NCBI GenBank assembly: GCA_012797975.1 | Contig: JAAZOD010000012.1 | Coordinates: 1 to 64,000, forward strand | Direction: 5' to 3' | Source: Pelolinea sp. | GTDB taxonomy: Bacteria; Chloroflexota; Anaerolineae; Anaerolineales; Anaerolineaceae | Length of the DNA stretch: 64,000 bases | Part shown: positions 1-8,007 of the stretch, piece by piece | How the letters are laid out: every line of letters starts with the position of its first letter | How positions within the stretch are numbered: position 1 is the first letter of the stretch | Position numbers and translations under genes: made by a program | Notes under the pieces: generated by a model | Database searches by the model: none | Told to the model about the DNA's origin: nothing | What the model saw: only the letters and a program-made list of their open reading frames with translations

Positions 1-120
1 CCCCCACAAAAAGACTTACTATACGAACGCTGATCAACAACCGTAGTTTGCAATGGTCGACGGAACCGGAGTACTATTAACTCGCTAAATCGCCTGGTAA
101 GGAGGTCAACGGTCCCGAAA

Positions 121-176
121 CCAGGTTCCTCCCTCATAACCTGGAGGTCGTTGGTTCGAATCCAACCCCCGCTACC
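121..176 (+). tRNA. 3' half of an initiator-type tRNA-Met (CAT), 5' half not recognisable
   Basis: Positions 133-139 form a CTCATAA anticodon loop with CAT at 135-137. They are followed by the anticodon stem strand CCTGG, a variable loop, and a perfect T arm (GTTGG, TTCGAAT, CCAAC at 150-166). The acceptor strand is CCCCGCT, then A and CC; the final A is not encoded. This matches the 3' half of bacterial tRNA-fMet. The expected 5' half (CGCGGGG-type acceptor plus D arm) is not directly upstream. Instead CCAGGTT at 121-127 pairs with AACCTGG at 138-144 around a 10-base loop. It may be the 3' exon of an intron-split tRNA, an attachment-site copy left by an integrative element, or a degenerate gene. 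Confidence 0.5.
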
Positions 177-185
177 TTTGTTAGG

Positions 186-207
186 ACGCCCAGAAATGGG
201 CGTTTTT
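186..207 (+). terminator. Intrinsic terminator after the tRNA fragment
   Basis: ACGCCC (186-191) and GGGCGT (198-203) form a 6-bp stem with a 6-base loop, followed by a run of T. It sits ten bases beyond the tRNA 3' end, so it fits tRNA transcript termination. Confidence 0.7.
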
Positions 208-269
208 GGTTTCAACATGCGTTGAATTTCTTGAGTATATAAAGTTAAATTTGAACAAACAAAGTTGCC

Positions 270-965
270 TTATATACCACGCAGGAGAACACGTTCGATC
301 TTTTTGTTTGCGATGGCTTGCATCTCTTGCAATACCTGAATGGGGTAGGGAGATTTATGGTTTAAAGAGGGAAGAAGGCAACCTTGTGCCCGAAATTGTT
401 GTAAAACGTAACATTGTGCTCCTGCAAGCCAATCAGCAATGGTAGCGATATCCTCTACTGTGATCCAATCGCTCACGACAGTGGTACGAAACTCATAAGG
501 AAGCCCACTGTTACGGATGAGAGATATGCTGGCGTTAATGTTTTCCATCTCAACGCCAGTATATCCCGATAAGAGTTTGTATTTAGCAGGTGGTGCTTTG
601 ATATCCATTGCTACCATGTCAATGAGATTTTCTTGTAGCAATTCTTTAAGAACTCCGGGCAGGTATCCACAGGTGTCTATTTTAATTTTAATTCCCAATA
701 ACCGAATATCCTGAAGGAATGCTAAAAGTCCATTTGCCAGACATGGCTCGCCTCCACTGACAACCAACCCAGTAATTTTCTCTCGATTCCTTTTGAGGTG
801 TTCAAGTATTTCTTTTTCAGGAATATCTGGCAAGGCATGTGGACGCAGTACCAGATTGGCATTATGGCACATTGGGCAGCAAAAGCAACACCCACCCATA
901 AAAACGGCAGAAGCAATTTCACCTGGATAATCAAGCAGGGTTGTATGTACCCATCCTTTTATCAC
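270..965 (-). CDS. nrdG: Anaerobic ribonucleotide reductase activating enzyme (radical SAM)
   Basis: This 231-residue radical-SAM protein is recognised as the NrdG-type activase. It would use a [4Fe-4S] cluster and S-adenosylmethionine to install the glycyl radical on the class III ribonucleotide reductase encoded just upstream. The cluster-binding CxxxCxxC motif is Cys26, Cys30 and Cys33, followed by HN as in NrdG/PflA-type activases; a VSGGEP motif lies near residue 70. The start is a GTG at 965 that overlaps the stop of the preceding mini-gene (GTGA), so translation is probably coupled. It is last in the nrdD / glycyl subunit / nrdG operon. The subtype (NrdG versus another glycyl-radical activase) rests mainly on context. 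Confidence 0.9.
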   Translation of the reverse strand: MIKGWVHTTLLDYPGEIASAVFMGGCCFCCPMCHNANLVLRPHALPDIPEKEILEHLKRNREKITGLVVSGGEPCLANGLLAFLQDIRLLGIKIKIDTCGYLPGVLKELLQENLIDMVAMDIKAPPAKYKLLSGYTGVEMENINASISLIRNSGLPYEFRTTVVSDWITVEDIATIADWLAGAQCYVLQQFRAQGCLLPSLNHKSPYPIQVLQEMQAIANKKIERVLLRGI

Positions 966-1135
966 TGCTTATTATCGGCTTTCACAATAAAAGTTTTGCG
1001 GTCCTTAAATTCCTGCTTTTTGCCCGCGTTCCAGTTTTGTACTGGGCGCAAGTAGCCGACAATGCGTGAGTAGACCTCACAGGGAACTCTCAGCGCAGTC
1101 TGGGTCTTGGGTTGAGTTACCATCTTTGTATCCAT
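962..1135 (-). CDS. Separate glycyl-radical C-terminal subunit of anaerobic ribonucleotide reductase
   Basis: A 57-residue protein that corresponds to the C-terminal glycyl-radical domain of NrdD, normally part of the large chain. The key segment is RIVGYLRPVQNWN at residues 24-36, in which the Gly of the R-x-x-G-Y motif would carry the radical. A Cys at 19 precedes it. The ATG at 1135 has its own Shine-Dalgarno site (AAAGGAG, about six bases upstream) and starts 22 bp after the nrdD stop. It is in a different frame from nrdD, so this is not a one-base frameshift of an otherwise continuous reading frame. The GTG of nrdG overlaps its stop. Stand-alone NRDD-domain proteins are known, so a genuine split enzyme is more likely than a broken gene. 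Confidence 0.8.
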   Translation of the reverse strand: MDTKMVTQPKTQTALRVPCEVYSRIVGYLRPVQNWNAGKKQEFKDRKTFIVKADNKQ

Positions 1136-1157
1136 TTTTTCTCCTTTTACGTATGAA

Positions 1158-3191
1158 TCATGATCCCGGTACGGCAACACCAAACCTGGATAATTCTTCA
1201 GGACTGTGGTCGTAAGGACAATAAGTATGGGCACCTGGAATGTAGCCATGAACCGGACAGATACTAAAAGTGGGTGTTAATGTGAAGTAAGGCAGATGAT
1301 AGTTTTCAGCTACCGTGCGAACCAATCGACGCACCTGTTTCCAATCATCGATTTGTTCTCCTAAAAAGATATGCAAAACTGTTCCCCCTGTATAACGGGT
1401 TTGCAGGGAATCCTGATGATCCAATACTGCAAAGAGATCATCCGAAAAGCCCACCGGTAATTGGGTGGAGTTCGTGTAATAAGGTGTCTCTGAACTTCCA
1501 GAAGCGATAATATCGGGGTAGTTTTTGCGATCAATCCGTGCCAGTCGGTAAGATGCCCCTTCGGCGGGAGTGGCCTCCAAGTTATATAAATGACCGGTTT
1601 CTATCTGGAATCGATTGATTTCTTTAAGCATAAAGTCCATTGTACGTTCAGCGAATTCTTTTCCTTTATCAGTGTCGAATCCAAAGCCGGTAATCATCTG
1701 GCAAGCTTCATTCATGCCAATTAAGCCAATTGTGGAGAAATGGTTGCTCCAATAATTCCCTGTTTGCATCTTAACCGATTTTAGATAAAAAGCAGCATAA
1801 GGGTAAAGTTGTTGATCCATAAATTGCTCAAGTAACTTGCGTTTAATTTCCAAGCTTGTCCGGCTGATTTCCATCAATCGCAATAACTCTTTCTGAAATT
1901 CCTGTTCACCTTTAGAGAGATAAGCAATACGAGGTAAATTTACGGTAACAACGCCAATGGATCCAGTGAGAGGGGTGGATGCAAAAATTCCTCCCATTCG
2001 TTTGCGTAATTCGCGATTATCAAGGCGAAGACGGCAGCACATGGAACGGACGTCATCAGGGTTCATATCGCTGTTAATAAAATTGGCAAAATAGGGGATC
2101 CCATATTTTCCTGTCATTGCCCATATTGGTTCTAGCAATTCGCTATCCCAGTCAAATTTTTGGTTGAGATTGTATGTGGGAATTGGGAAGGTAAATACAC
2201 GCCCTTTGGCGTCCCCGGCCAACATCACTTCAGCAAAGGCACGATTGATCAGATCCATTTCAGGCTGATATTCGCCATAGGTAGTATCTTGGTATTCTCC
2301 GCCGATTACGATTGGTTGGTTACGGAAAATCTCAGGTACTACCAGGTCAAAGGTGATATTCGAAAATGGTGTTTGAAAACCAACGCGGGTGGGCACATTC
2401 ATATTAAAAACAAATTCCTGAACTGTTTGTTTAACCTGTGCATAATCCAAACCGTCGTGACGAACGAATGGGGCCAATAATGTATCAAAATTCGATACCG
2501 CTACCGCTCCAGCGGATTCACCTTGTAAGGTATAAAAGAAATTCACTAGCTGCCCCAATGCTGTGCGTAGATGTTTGGGGGGAGAGCTTTCAACTTTTGC
2601 CGAAACACCGCAAAACCCTTGAACCAAGAGATCTAATAGATCCCAACCGCAGCAATATACTGAAAGAGCGCCCAGATCATGCAAGTGAAGTGCACCATTT
2701 GTGTGAGAATCGCACACTTCAGGTGGATAAATTTTATTTAACCAGTATTGGGAGGCAATGGAAGAAGCCAGATAAAAATTTAATCCTTGCAATGAGTAGT
2801 TTAAATTGCTGTTTTCGGAGACTCGCCAATCCGTCTCTTGCAGGTAGTCCTCAATCAATTTTTCCCCATCTAATAAAATTCGCTTAGTGACACGGGTTTC
2901 TTGACGTTGCTGGCGATACAAAATATAAGCCTTGGCGATTTTAAATTGGCCGGACTTGGTTAGGACTTCTTCGACAACATCTTGAATTTGTTCTACCGAT
3001 GGTGTATCAACATTTTGTTCTTCACACCGTTGTGCCAGAAGTCCAACAACTGAAAAGGAAATCATTTCTGCCCATGAGCGACCCAAATTGGAATCGACAG
3101 CTTTCGCAGCGGCAAAGACAGCATTTTCGATACGTTCACGGCCGAACGACTGAAGCTTACCATCCCGTTTTATTACTTGCGATATTTTCAT
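1158..3191 (-). CDS. nrdD: Anaerobic ribonucleoside-triphosphate reductase, large chain
   Basis: Class III ribonucleotide reductase, reducing NTPs to dNTPs without oxygen. Residues about 3-95 are an ATP-cone allosteric domain (KRDGKLQSFGRERI at its start), and the rest is the ten-stranded catalytic barrel. The MCCRLRLD segment, with Cys385-Cys386, contains the expected thiyl-radical cysteine. The C-terminus has a Cys/His segment (ICPVHGYIPGAHTYCPYD) resembling the zinc site. The chain stops at 677 residues without the usual RVxGY glycyl-radical motif, which lies on the next small gene. The ATG at 3191 is chosen because AGGAGG lies just upstream; an ATG 16 codons earlier has no such site. A cobalamin riboswitch precedes the operon. 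Confidence 0.93.
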   Translation of the reverse strand: MKISQVIKRDGKLQSFGRERIENAVFAAAKAVDSNLGRSWAEMISFSVVGLLAQRCEEQNVDTPSVEQIQDVVEEVLTKSGQFKIAKAYILYRQQRQETRVTKRILLDGEKLIEDYLQETDWRVSENSNLNYSLQGLNFYLASSIASQYWLNKIYPPEVCDSHTNGALHLHDLGALSVYCCGWDLLDLLVQGFCGVSAKVESSPPKHLRTALGQLVNFFYTLQGESAGAVAVSNFDTLLAPFVRHDGLDYAQVKQTVQEFVFNMNVPTRVGFQTPFSNITFDLVVPEIFRNQPIVIGGEYQDTTYGEYQPEMDLINRAFAEVMLAGDAKGRVFTFPIPTYNLNQKFDWDSELLEPIWAMTGKYGIPYFANFINSDMNPDDVRSMCCRLRLDNRELRKRMGGIFASTPLTGSIGVVTVNLPRIAYLSKGEQEFQKELLRLMEISRTSLEIKRKLLEQFMDQQLYPYAAFYLKSVKMQTGNYWSNHFSTIGLIGMNEACQMITGFGFDTDKGKEFAERTMDFMLKEINRFQIETGHLYNLEATPAEGASYRLARIDRKNYPDIIASGSSETPYYTNSTQLPVGFSDDLFAVLDHQDSLQTRYTGGTVLHIFLGEQIDDWKQVRRLVRTVAENYHLPYFTLTPTFSICPVHGYIPGAHTYCPYDHSPEELSRFGVAVPGS

Positions 3192-3336
3192 ATTCCTCCT
3201 AAAAATAAATAATTTTTCTCGGCCAGTAAATGATTCCATGAAGCTTGTTTTGCCTTAGTGGTATGAAAACGGTGATGCTTTAAAAAGCGGTTTTTATCCA
3301 TTTGTTTCCACTCAACCAAGCAAATAGAGGGAATAT

Positions 3337-3364
3337 AAAAGCTCAACCTTTTGAGATTGAGCTT
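3337..3364 (-). terminator. Riboswitch-linked terminator hairpin upstream of nrdD
   Basis: On the minus strand AAGCTCAA and TTGAGCTT (3357-3364 and 3339-3346 on the plus numbering) form an 8-bp stem with a 10-base loop, followed by TTTTATATT. It lies about 75 bases after the riboswitch core and 145 bases before the nrdD start. This is the expected place for ligand-controlled transcription termination. Confidence 0.6.
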
Positions 3365-3440
3365 AAGAAGTTTGAGAACTGACTATGAGTTAGCCACGCA
3401 TCTCTCCCTTCTTGCTCGAGAAGGATTCTGCGGATTTTTT

Positions 3441-3554
3441 CAAGGTAGGCATCCTGACTTCTGGCGAGTGGCCAGTTACAGTTGCGGCACAGTGCTGGAC
3501 TTTCACCAGCTTACACCCATTAAGCCCTAACATCCGGGTATCGGGTCACCTTGA
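3441..3554 (-). promoter_or_regulatory. Cobalamin (B12) riboswitch
   Basis: Read on the minus strand, the segment carries the conserved B12-box core: GGTGAAAGTCCAGC, then TGTGCCGCAACTGTAA, GCCACTCGCCAGAAGTCAGGA and a closing CCTACC that can pair with GGTGAC at the 5' end (P1). It lies upstream of nrdD. The family rule is that B12 represses B12-independent isozymes, so the likely effect is to shut down the oxygen-sensitive class III reductase when cobalamin (and therefore a class II NrdJ) is available. The flanking hairpin at 3337-3364 would be the expression platform. Exact ends are estimated from P1. Confidence 0.88.
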
Positions 3555-3732
3555 ACAAATTTGTAATGTACGAATGCTCAAATTATATCCCTACTGGCAA
3601 AGAAAAGCATTAATTTCTGAGTTCAGTAGAAAATAGTAGGTGTGACATATTTTCTGTAAAATGAAGAACCTTAACAAAAGAAGTGAATCAGCAGTACCCT
3701 AATAGGCCATCACACCAAAATAGGGGACAGAA

Positions 3733-3942
3733 ATGACTTACCAAGATGATTATACTTTCACAGATGAAATGACAGGAAAAGGGTTTGAAGCAGTACCCAA
3801 GTTGTTGCGTGTTCTGATTGATCATGCCATGCAAATTGAACGTTCGCAATATTTGCAAGCAGGGGAATATGAACGGACAGAAGAGCGGATTGGACGCGCC
3901 AATGGGTATAAGCCCAAGATAGCACACAAAAGGGTTGGTGTT
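3733..3942 (+). pseudogene. IS256-family transposase, N-terminal remnant
   Basis: The first 70 or so residues read like the N-terminus of IS256/Mutator-type transposases, with EAVPKLLRVLIDHAMQIERS followed by YERTEERIGRANGYKPK. Similarity is lost after KRVG, where a normal protein of about 400 residues would continue into the DDE catalytic domain. The frame runs on to 4203, but that tail overlaps the coding strand of the convergent Imm-5-like gene and looks random. No inverted repeats or target duplication were identified. It is interpreted as a dead insertion-sequence fragment marking a past rearrangement. Confidence 0.7.
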
Positions 3943-3997
3943 TGCTTTAATTGCCATTTGCACTTGTTGCGAAAGTGTGAACAGGGATCGGCGAACT

Positions 3998-4528
3998 TCA
4001 GGAAAAAAGGGACCAAAGTTTCTGGTTGCGCTGTTCCTCATCCGACAGCACCAGTTCGCGAATTGCTTTGGGCAGATGTTCATGCTGCCATTGAATTTCA
4101 TTTTTACGAGTTTGTTCAACCTTATCCTGCGGAACTGTTGAACAAACTGCCCGGATGGCAAAAGCCGCGGCACCCAATTCGTGGTCTGCCATGTGGACTG
4201 TAGCGACCGCATGCCCGGCGGCGCGGGCGACAAAACGAGCGGTGTTCTCTTTTGCATCTCTGGCGGCAGCATGTGCTGCATACGCTGCCTGGCGGGCTTC
4301 CAGAACGGTCGCTTTTCCTTCCGCCCAGGCGCGCGCAGTCTCTATTGCATGTCTGGGCCGATCGTCATGGGGATACTTCGCGGTGAACAAGGGCAGGACG
4401 TGCTCGGCACAGTCCGCTGCCCAGCGCGCCAGCAGTCGGTGATGTGCATCATCCAATAATCCCCCACGTCGAACTGTCACAAAACGGATATCACGGCTTC
4501 CTTTGTAGCGGGTAACTTTCAGCGTCAT
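3998..4528 (-). CDS. Imm-5-like domain protein (putative immunity protein)
   Basis: About 176 residues, alanine-rich and helical, with the recognisable core LPLFTAKYPHDDRPRHAIETARAW, followed by AAYAAHAAARDA and ARAAGHAVATVH (quoted in short pieces). This pattern matches the Imm-5-like family, first predicted as immunity proteins of polymorphic toxins but common as orphans. No toxin gene is visible next to it. The ATG at 4528 is preferred because GAGG lies five bases upstream; an ATG at 4543 gives five more residues. Its 3' end abuts the IS256 remnant. G+C is visibly higher than in its neighbours, consistent with acquisition. Biochemical function is unknown. Confidence 0.7.
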   Translation of the reverse strand: MTLKVTRYKGSRDIRFVTVRRGGLLDDAHHRLLARWAADCAEHVLPLFTAKYPHDDRPRHAIETARAWAEGKATVLEARQAAYAAHAAARDAKENTARFVARAAGHAVATVHMADHELGAAAFAIRAVCSTVPQDKVEQTRKNEIQWQHEHLPKAIRELVLSDEEQRNQKLWSLFS

Positions 4529-4626
4529 CCATTCCTCATCCATTTTTCATTATAGGCCAAGTGGAATGAATAAAGGATGGAAAAACCGTATAGTAAAAAT
4601 GAAGAGATCCAAAATAATAGAAAAAC

Positions 4627-4658
4627 TTGACAGTGGTCTATTCTAGTATTAGAATACT
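4627..4658 (+). promoter_or_regulatory. Promoter of the padR gene with overlapping dyad operator
   Basis: TTGACA at 4627-4632 and TAGAAT at 4650-4655 are separated by 17 bp. A dyad, AGTATT-AG-AATACT (4645-4658), covers the -10 box. A PadR repressor bound there would block its own transcription, the usual arrangement for this family. Confidence 0.7.
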
Positions 4659-4680
4659 ATAACGTAAGGATATAGATAAG

Positions 4681-5241
4681 ATGGCGCTTACGAACCCTGA
4701 ACTGGTCATTGTAGGCCTGGTGGCTGAAAAGCCGCAGTATGGTTATCAGATCGAGCAACTGATCCTGCAGCGCGGAATGCGGGAGTGGACGGATATCGGT
4801 TTTTCTTCGATCTATTACATTCTCAACAAGCTGGAAGATCGTGGTCTGCTGGTTAGTGAAAAACGCGCGGAAGGAGAGCGACCGGCACGTAAGATCTATA
4901 CCTTGACGGATTCTGGAAGGTCGGAATATCGAGAAGCGGTCCGTATCCGGCTAACATCTCCCCATCCCCGTTCTGACGATTTTGATATTGGTCTGGCAAA
5001 CCTGCTTGCACTGGATCGGGAAGAACAGGTGCGGGCTTTGACTTCCTATCAAACGACCCTGAAAGAAAAACTTGAGCAGGTAAACGGGAAATACCATGCG
5101 GATGGGGGGAAGGAGTTAAATTCAGCGGCCTATGAATTATTTGGTCATTCCATGGCCATCCTGAGTGCAGAGTTGGAGTGGGTCAGCGGTGCCATCGCTA
5201 GAATTTCAAAGGAACAATCGCAAGAAAACATTCCTTCGTGA
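4681..5241 (+). CDS. PadR-family transcriptional regulator
   Basis: A 186-residue PadR-type repressor. The N-terminal winged helix (residues about 1-85) contains the family signature KPQYGYQIEQL and a wing region with SSIYYILNKLEDRGLL and RPARKIYTLT. The C-terminal half is helical and would form the antiparallel dimer arm (PadR subfamily 2 size). It probably represses its own promoter through the dyad at 4645-4658. The neighbouring GyrI-like gene starts 40 bp downstream and is likely co-transcribed; effector and further targets are unknown. AAGGA lies ten bases upstream of the ATG. Confidence 0.88.
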   Translation: MALTNPELVIVGLVAEKPQYGYQIEQLILQRGMREWTDIGFSSIYYILNKLEDRGLLVSEKRAEGERPARKIYTLTDSGRSEYREAVRIRLTSPHPRSDDFDIGLANLLALDREEQVRALTSYQTTLKEKLEQVNGKYHADGGKELNSAAYELFGHSMAILSAELEWVSGAIARISKEQSQENIPS

Positions 5242-5280
5242 AGGGTGTTGAAAAACGCATCAAAGAACCTGGAGGTAATC

Positions 5281-5895
5281 ATGGAAAAATTTGAATGGAA
5301 AAAAGCTTACAAGCAGCTCTATTTCCCACCTGCCCAACCGGTGGTGGTTGAAGTGCCCCCGCTGCATTTCTTGATGATCGATGGCCATGGCGATCCGAAC
5401 AAGGAAGAATCCTATCAAGAAGCGGTCGAAATGCTTTTTTCCCTGTCCTATACGCTCAAATTTGCGGTAAAGAAAGAGCAAGGAATCGATTATAGTGTTT
5501 TCCCCTTGGAGGGGCTCTGGTGGGTAAAGGACATGCGCCAGTTCACCACGGATGATAAAGCAAGCTGGGATTGGACAATGATGATCGCACAACCTGAGGC
5601 AATCCACGAGGAATGGATAGAAAGTGCCAAAGAACAGGTTTTGAAGAAGAAAAGCGATCTCGGTGCGATAGAAAAAGTAAGGTTAGAAGTGTATTCAGAA
5701 GGTCTTTCGGTGCAGCTTATGCACATCGGACCGTATTCCGCAGAAGGTCCCAATGTCGCCCGCATCCATTCCTATATCCACGAAAGCGGTTATGAAATTT
5801 CCGGAAAGCATCATGAGATCTATCTAAGCGACGTGCGGCGGAGCGCTCCTGAAAAACTGAAGACGGTCATCCGGCAGCCAATTTGCTTATGCTGA
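5281..5895 (+). CDS. GyrI-like small-molecule-binding protein
   Basis: A 204-residue stand-alone GyrI-like (SOUL/AraC effector-binding) protein. Typical features are EVPPLHFLMIDGHGDPN near residue 25, EGLWW in the middle, and the C-terminal HHEIYLSDVRRSAPEKLKTVIRQP segment (given here in part). The ATG at 5281 has GGAGG five bases upstream; an upstream in-frame start lacks a site. Members bind cationic or planar compounds, and some hydrolyse cyclopropanoid cytotoxins. Co-transcription with a PadR repressor suggests a drug-responsive sensor or detoxification pair. The ligand cannot be read from sequence. Confidence 0.8.
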   Translation: MEKFEWKKAYKQLYFPPAQPVVVEVPPLHFLMIDGHGDPNKEESYQEAVEMLFSLSYTLKFAVKKEQGIDYSVFPLEGLWWVKDMRQFTTDDKASWDWTMMIAQPEAIHEEWIESAKEQVLKKKSDLGAIEKVRLEVYSEGLSVQLMHIGPYSAEGPNVARIHSYIHESGYEISGKHHEIYLSDVRRSAPEKLKTVIRQPICLC

Positions 5896-5930
5896 TAAGG
5901 CAGGCACGCTTCGCCGCCGCTTTTTGCCCT

Positions 5931-7478
5931 CTATTCACCTGTAGGTAGTGCATACAGTTCCTCAATCGTCATGCCAAAAGTATCCCTGATGTACTGCTCC
6001 ATTAGCTCCACAGAATGCAGGTAAATATCCTCAATCCCAGGGTCATTGTAGGCGTTGATAAAGTATTCTTCCACAGTCTTGTCTGGATCGCTGCACCATT
6101 CATCGATATGTTCACCGGTATCCAGATAATAGTAAAAACTTGCACCACCGTTGTAATTATCGTCGGCGCCAACAAAAAGTTTGTTGTCGGTTGTGTGATA
6201 GGACAAGTTTACGCGGTAAACGTCAGTAATCGGTTGAAAAAATACGACATCATATTCCTTGTTTTCTTTTTCGTTGTGGTCGATGCGGATGTTGGTATAG
6301 ATACCTTCATGCTGCTCATACATGAAAATCCCGGGGGTCTCGTCTGGGACAAAACCCAGACTCTTGAGGGTCGGTGGTTCATACGGCAATGTAAACAATT
6401 TTTCGGGGGTCATTTTGAAGGTATTCTTGACGGTATCGTTGTAAAAATGGACCGGGGCAGCCAGCACGTCTTCGCCTTCCTGTAAATCCATGGCCCCGCG
6501 GACCATCTGCTGGGCATTGGTGAGGTCTTCAGGCGAGAGGTTGGCGCTGCCATCAGCCAGATTGTAAAGGTAGTTTGCCTGCTGCTCGCCTTCTTTATCG
6601 ATTTGGACGACGTAAACTTTGTGAACGGAGTAGTAACCAATCGATACCTTGTATACATCGTTCATGTACAATGACATGCGGATGATGTTCAGATTATCTT
6701 CTCGTGAGGGCGGACCCCATATCTCATGGTTAATGGTGAAGGTGGCTTCTTCGCTGTCAAAATGTGCCTCATGGTTATTGCTATCCATTCCGAATCCGAG
6801 ATCTATCAGCGTGGAGGGAATGATGAAATCCTTCTTTTTCAGATTTGGATAAATGATCTCGAGAGATGTATAATCTTCTGTCGGAGTGTTTGTCAGATAC
6901 AATTGCTGCAGGTTGGCCAACCCTGCTAACGGGGTGAGATCGGTGATGGTCGAGTTGTCGAGCAGGAGGACTTGCAAGTTGACCAGGCTGGCAAGAGCGT
7001 TATAATCCTGCGCTTGGCTACCCGTGAGGATCAGGAGCTTCAGATTGGTCAGCCCGGCGAGGGGGGTAACGTCGCTGACCGGGTTACCGGCCAGGGAAAG
7101 GTAAGTGAGTTTGGTCAGCCCCTGCAAAGCGGAAATGTCGATGATTGCCTGATCCGACAAGTCGAGGCTTTCGAGGTTGGTAAAAGCTTCAAGCCCACCG
7201 AGATCGTGGATGAGCTCGGCCTGATCTGGGAGGTACTGTGACCAAACGTTGCTGAAGTCCATGCGCGTAATAGCCTGAGCCTCCGCCTGGGTGATGTCGC
7301 CCTCCGACCTGCCTAGCGAGGCGCGCACCATCGCCTCCAGCACCGGATCGGCGAACGTTACGACGGCGGGCACCGCCGAAGCCGAGAACGAGGGGGTCGT
7401 TGTCGCGGTGGGTGCGCCACAGGCCGCAAACCCAATGGCCAGCAAAACAACCCGCAGTATGTAAAGTGTTTTTTTCAA
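5931..7478 (-). CDS. Leucine-rich-repeat surface lipoprotein
   Basis: About 515 residues starting at a TTG (7478) preceded by AAGGAG; the longer ATG-started frame would put 17 residues before the signal peptide. The N-terminus is a signal sequence ending in the lipobox GFAAC, so the protein should be lipid-anchored outside the membrane. About residues 60-215 hold six internalin/SDS22-type repeats of about 22 residues (for example LTNLKLLILTGSQAQDYNAL). The C-terminal 300 residues carry two similar halves, each with EELYALP- or EKLFTLP-type ends, of unknown function. Monocistronic. A surface binding role is inferred from the fold. Confidence 0.75.
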   Translation of the reverse strand: MKKTLYILRVVLLAIGFAACGAPTATTTPSFSASAVPAVVTFADPVLEAMVRASLGRSEGDITQAEAQAITRMDFSNVWSQYLPDQAELIHDLGGLEAFTNLESLDLSDQAIIDISALQGLTKLTYLSLAGNPVSDVTPLAGLTNLKLLILTGSQAQDYNALASLVNLQVLLLDNSTITDLTPLAGLANLQQLYLTNTPTEDYTSLEIIYPNLKKKDFIIPSTLIDLGFGMDSNNHEAHFDSEEATFTINHEIWGPPSREDNLNIIRMSLYMNDVYKVSIGYYSVHKVYVVQIDKEGEQQANYLYNLADGSANLSPEDLTNAQQMVRGAMDLQEGEDVLAAPVHFYNDTVKNTFKMTPEKLFTLPYEPPTLKSLGFVPDETPGIFMYEQHEGIYTNIRIDHNEKENKEYDVVFFQPITDVYRVNLSYHTTDNKLFVGADDNYNGGASFYYYLDTGEHIDEWCSDPDKTVEEYFINAYNDPGIEDIYLHSVELMEQYIRDTFGMTIEELYALPTGE

Positions 7479-8007
7479 TGAAAAATACTCCTTATTATTA
7501 ATTAAGCCGCAAAAAGTGAAGTCCAACATCCTTTTTAGTTCATTTAGTCAATGGAAGACAGCCCATTCATATTTTACTCTATCCACCTGAACATACGCCA
7601 TAATGCACAATTCGAAGATCGTCACTTATTGACATTTCGTGACGAATTACAAGAACCTATCGTTCAGTTAATTTTTACACCATTGTTGCATGTTAATTCC
7701 CCTAATTTTTCCCAACAGGGTTCTCCGGCGGACGATTCTTCTTTAAAAATACAGATAGATTGGTTCAAAATATATATCACCGTTCTTCAAATCCGTGGAC
7801 ACATTTGAGATGGTAATCACTCGGCGAATCTAGTGACGGATGCCAATCTGCAAAAGATGAATTTCAAGGTTTGAGAAAGCAAAAAGAGGTTTTTGACACC
7901 TCTTCTCTTTATTATTGACAAGGGGTGAGCGAAGATTAAAAAACTGAGCAGGAAGAAATTGAATTCAAGAATGAAGGTTGATGGAAGATGCTCTGTCCTT
8001 ACTGCTC
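7479..8007. other. Intergenic stretch between the LRR lipoprotein and the XRE unit
   Basis: No convincing gene. An 85-codon open frame at 7551-7808 has no ribosome-binding site and no recognisable domain. A terminator-like hairpin is at 7884-7904 (AAGAGGT/ACCTCTT) followed by TCTTTATT on the plus strand. The region is A+T-rich and presumably carries the lipoprotein promoter on the minus strand, which I could not place with confidence. Confidence 0.5.
7884..7915 (+). terminator. Possible intrinsic terminator
   Basis: AAGAGGT (7884-7890) pairs with ACCTCTT (7898-7904) over a 7-base loop, followed by CTCTTTATTATT. No plus-strand gene precedes it closely, so it may shield the downstream promoter. 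Confidence 0.4.

Noticed and set aside
1-132. Group I intron upstream of the tRNA 3' half
   Set aside because: A P7-like pairing is possible, but no conserved R/S core and no terminal G before the exon can be confirmed, so it is not annotated.
1136-1249. Upstream extension of the glycyl-radical mini-gene into nrdD
   Set aside because: The extra 38 residues overlap nrdD in another frame, while a good ribosome-binding site precedes the ATG at 1135.
1158-3191. NrdD as a pseudogene because it lacks a glycyl radical motif
   Set aside because: The motif is supplied by the adjacent small gene, and all other conserved parts are intact.
3688-4281. 197-codon minus-strand frame over the IS256 remnant
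   Set aside because: It overlaps both the transposase fragment and the Imm-5-like gene in another frame, and its composition looks random.
7551-7808. 85-codon plus-strand frame in the gap after the LRR gene
   Set aside because: No Shine-Dalgarno site, no domain and unremarkable composition.
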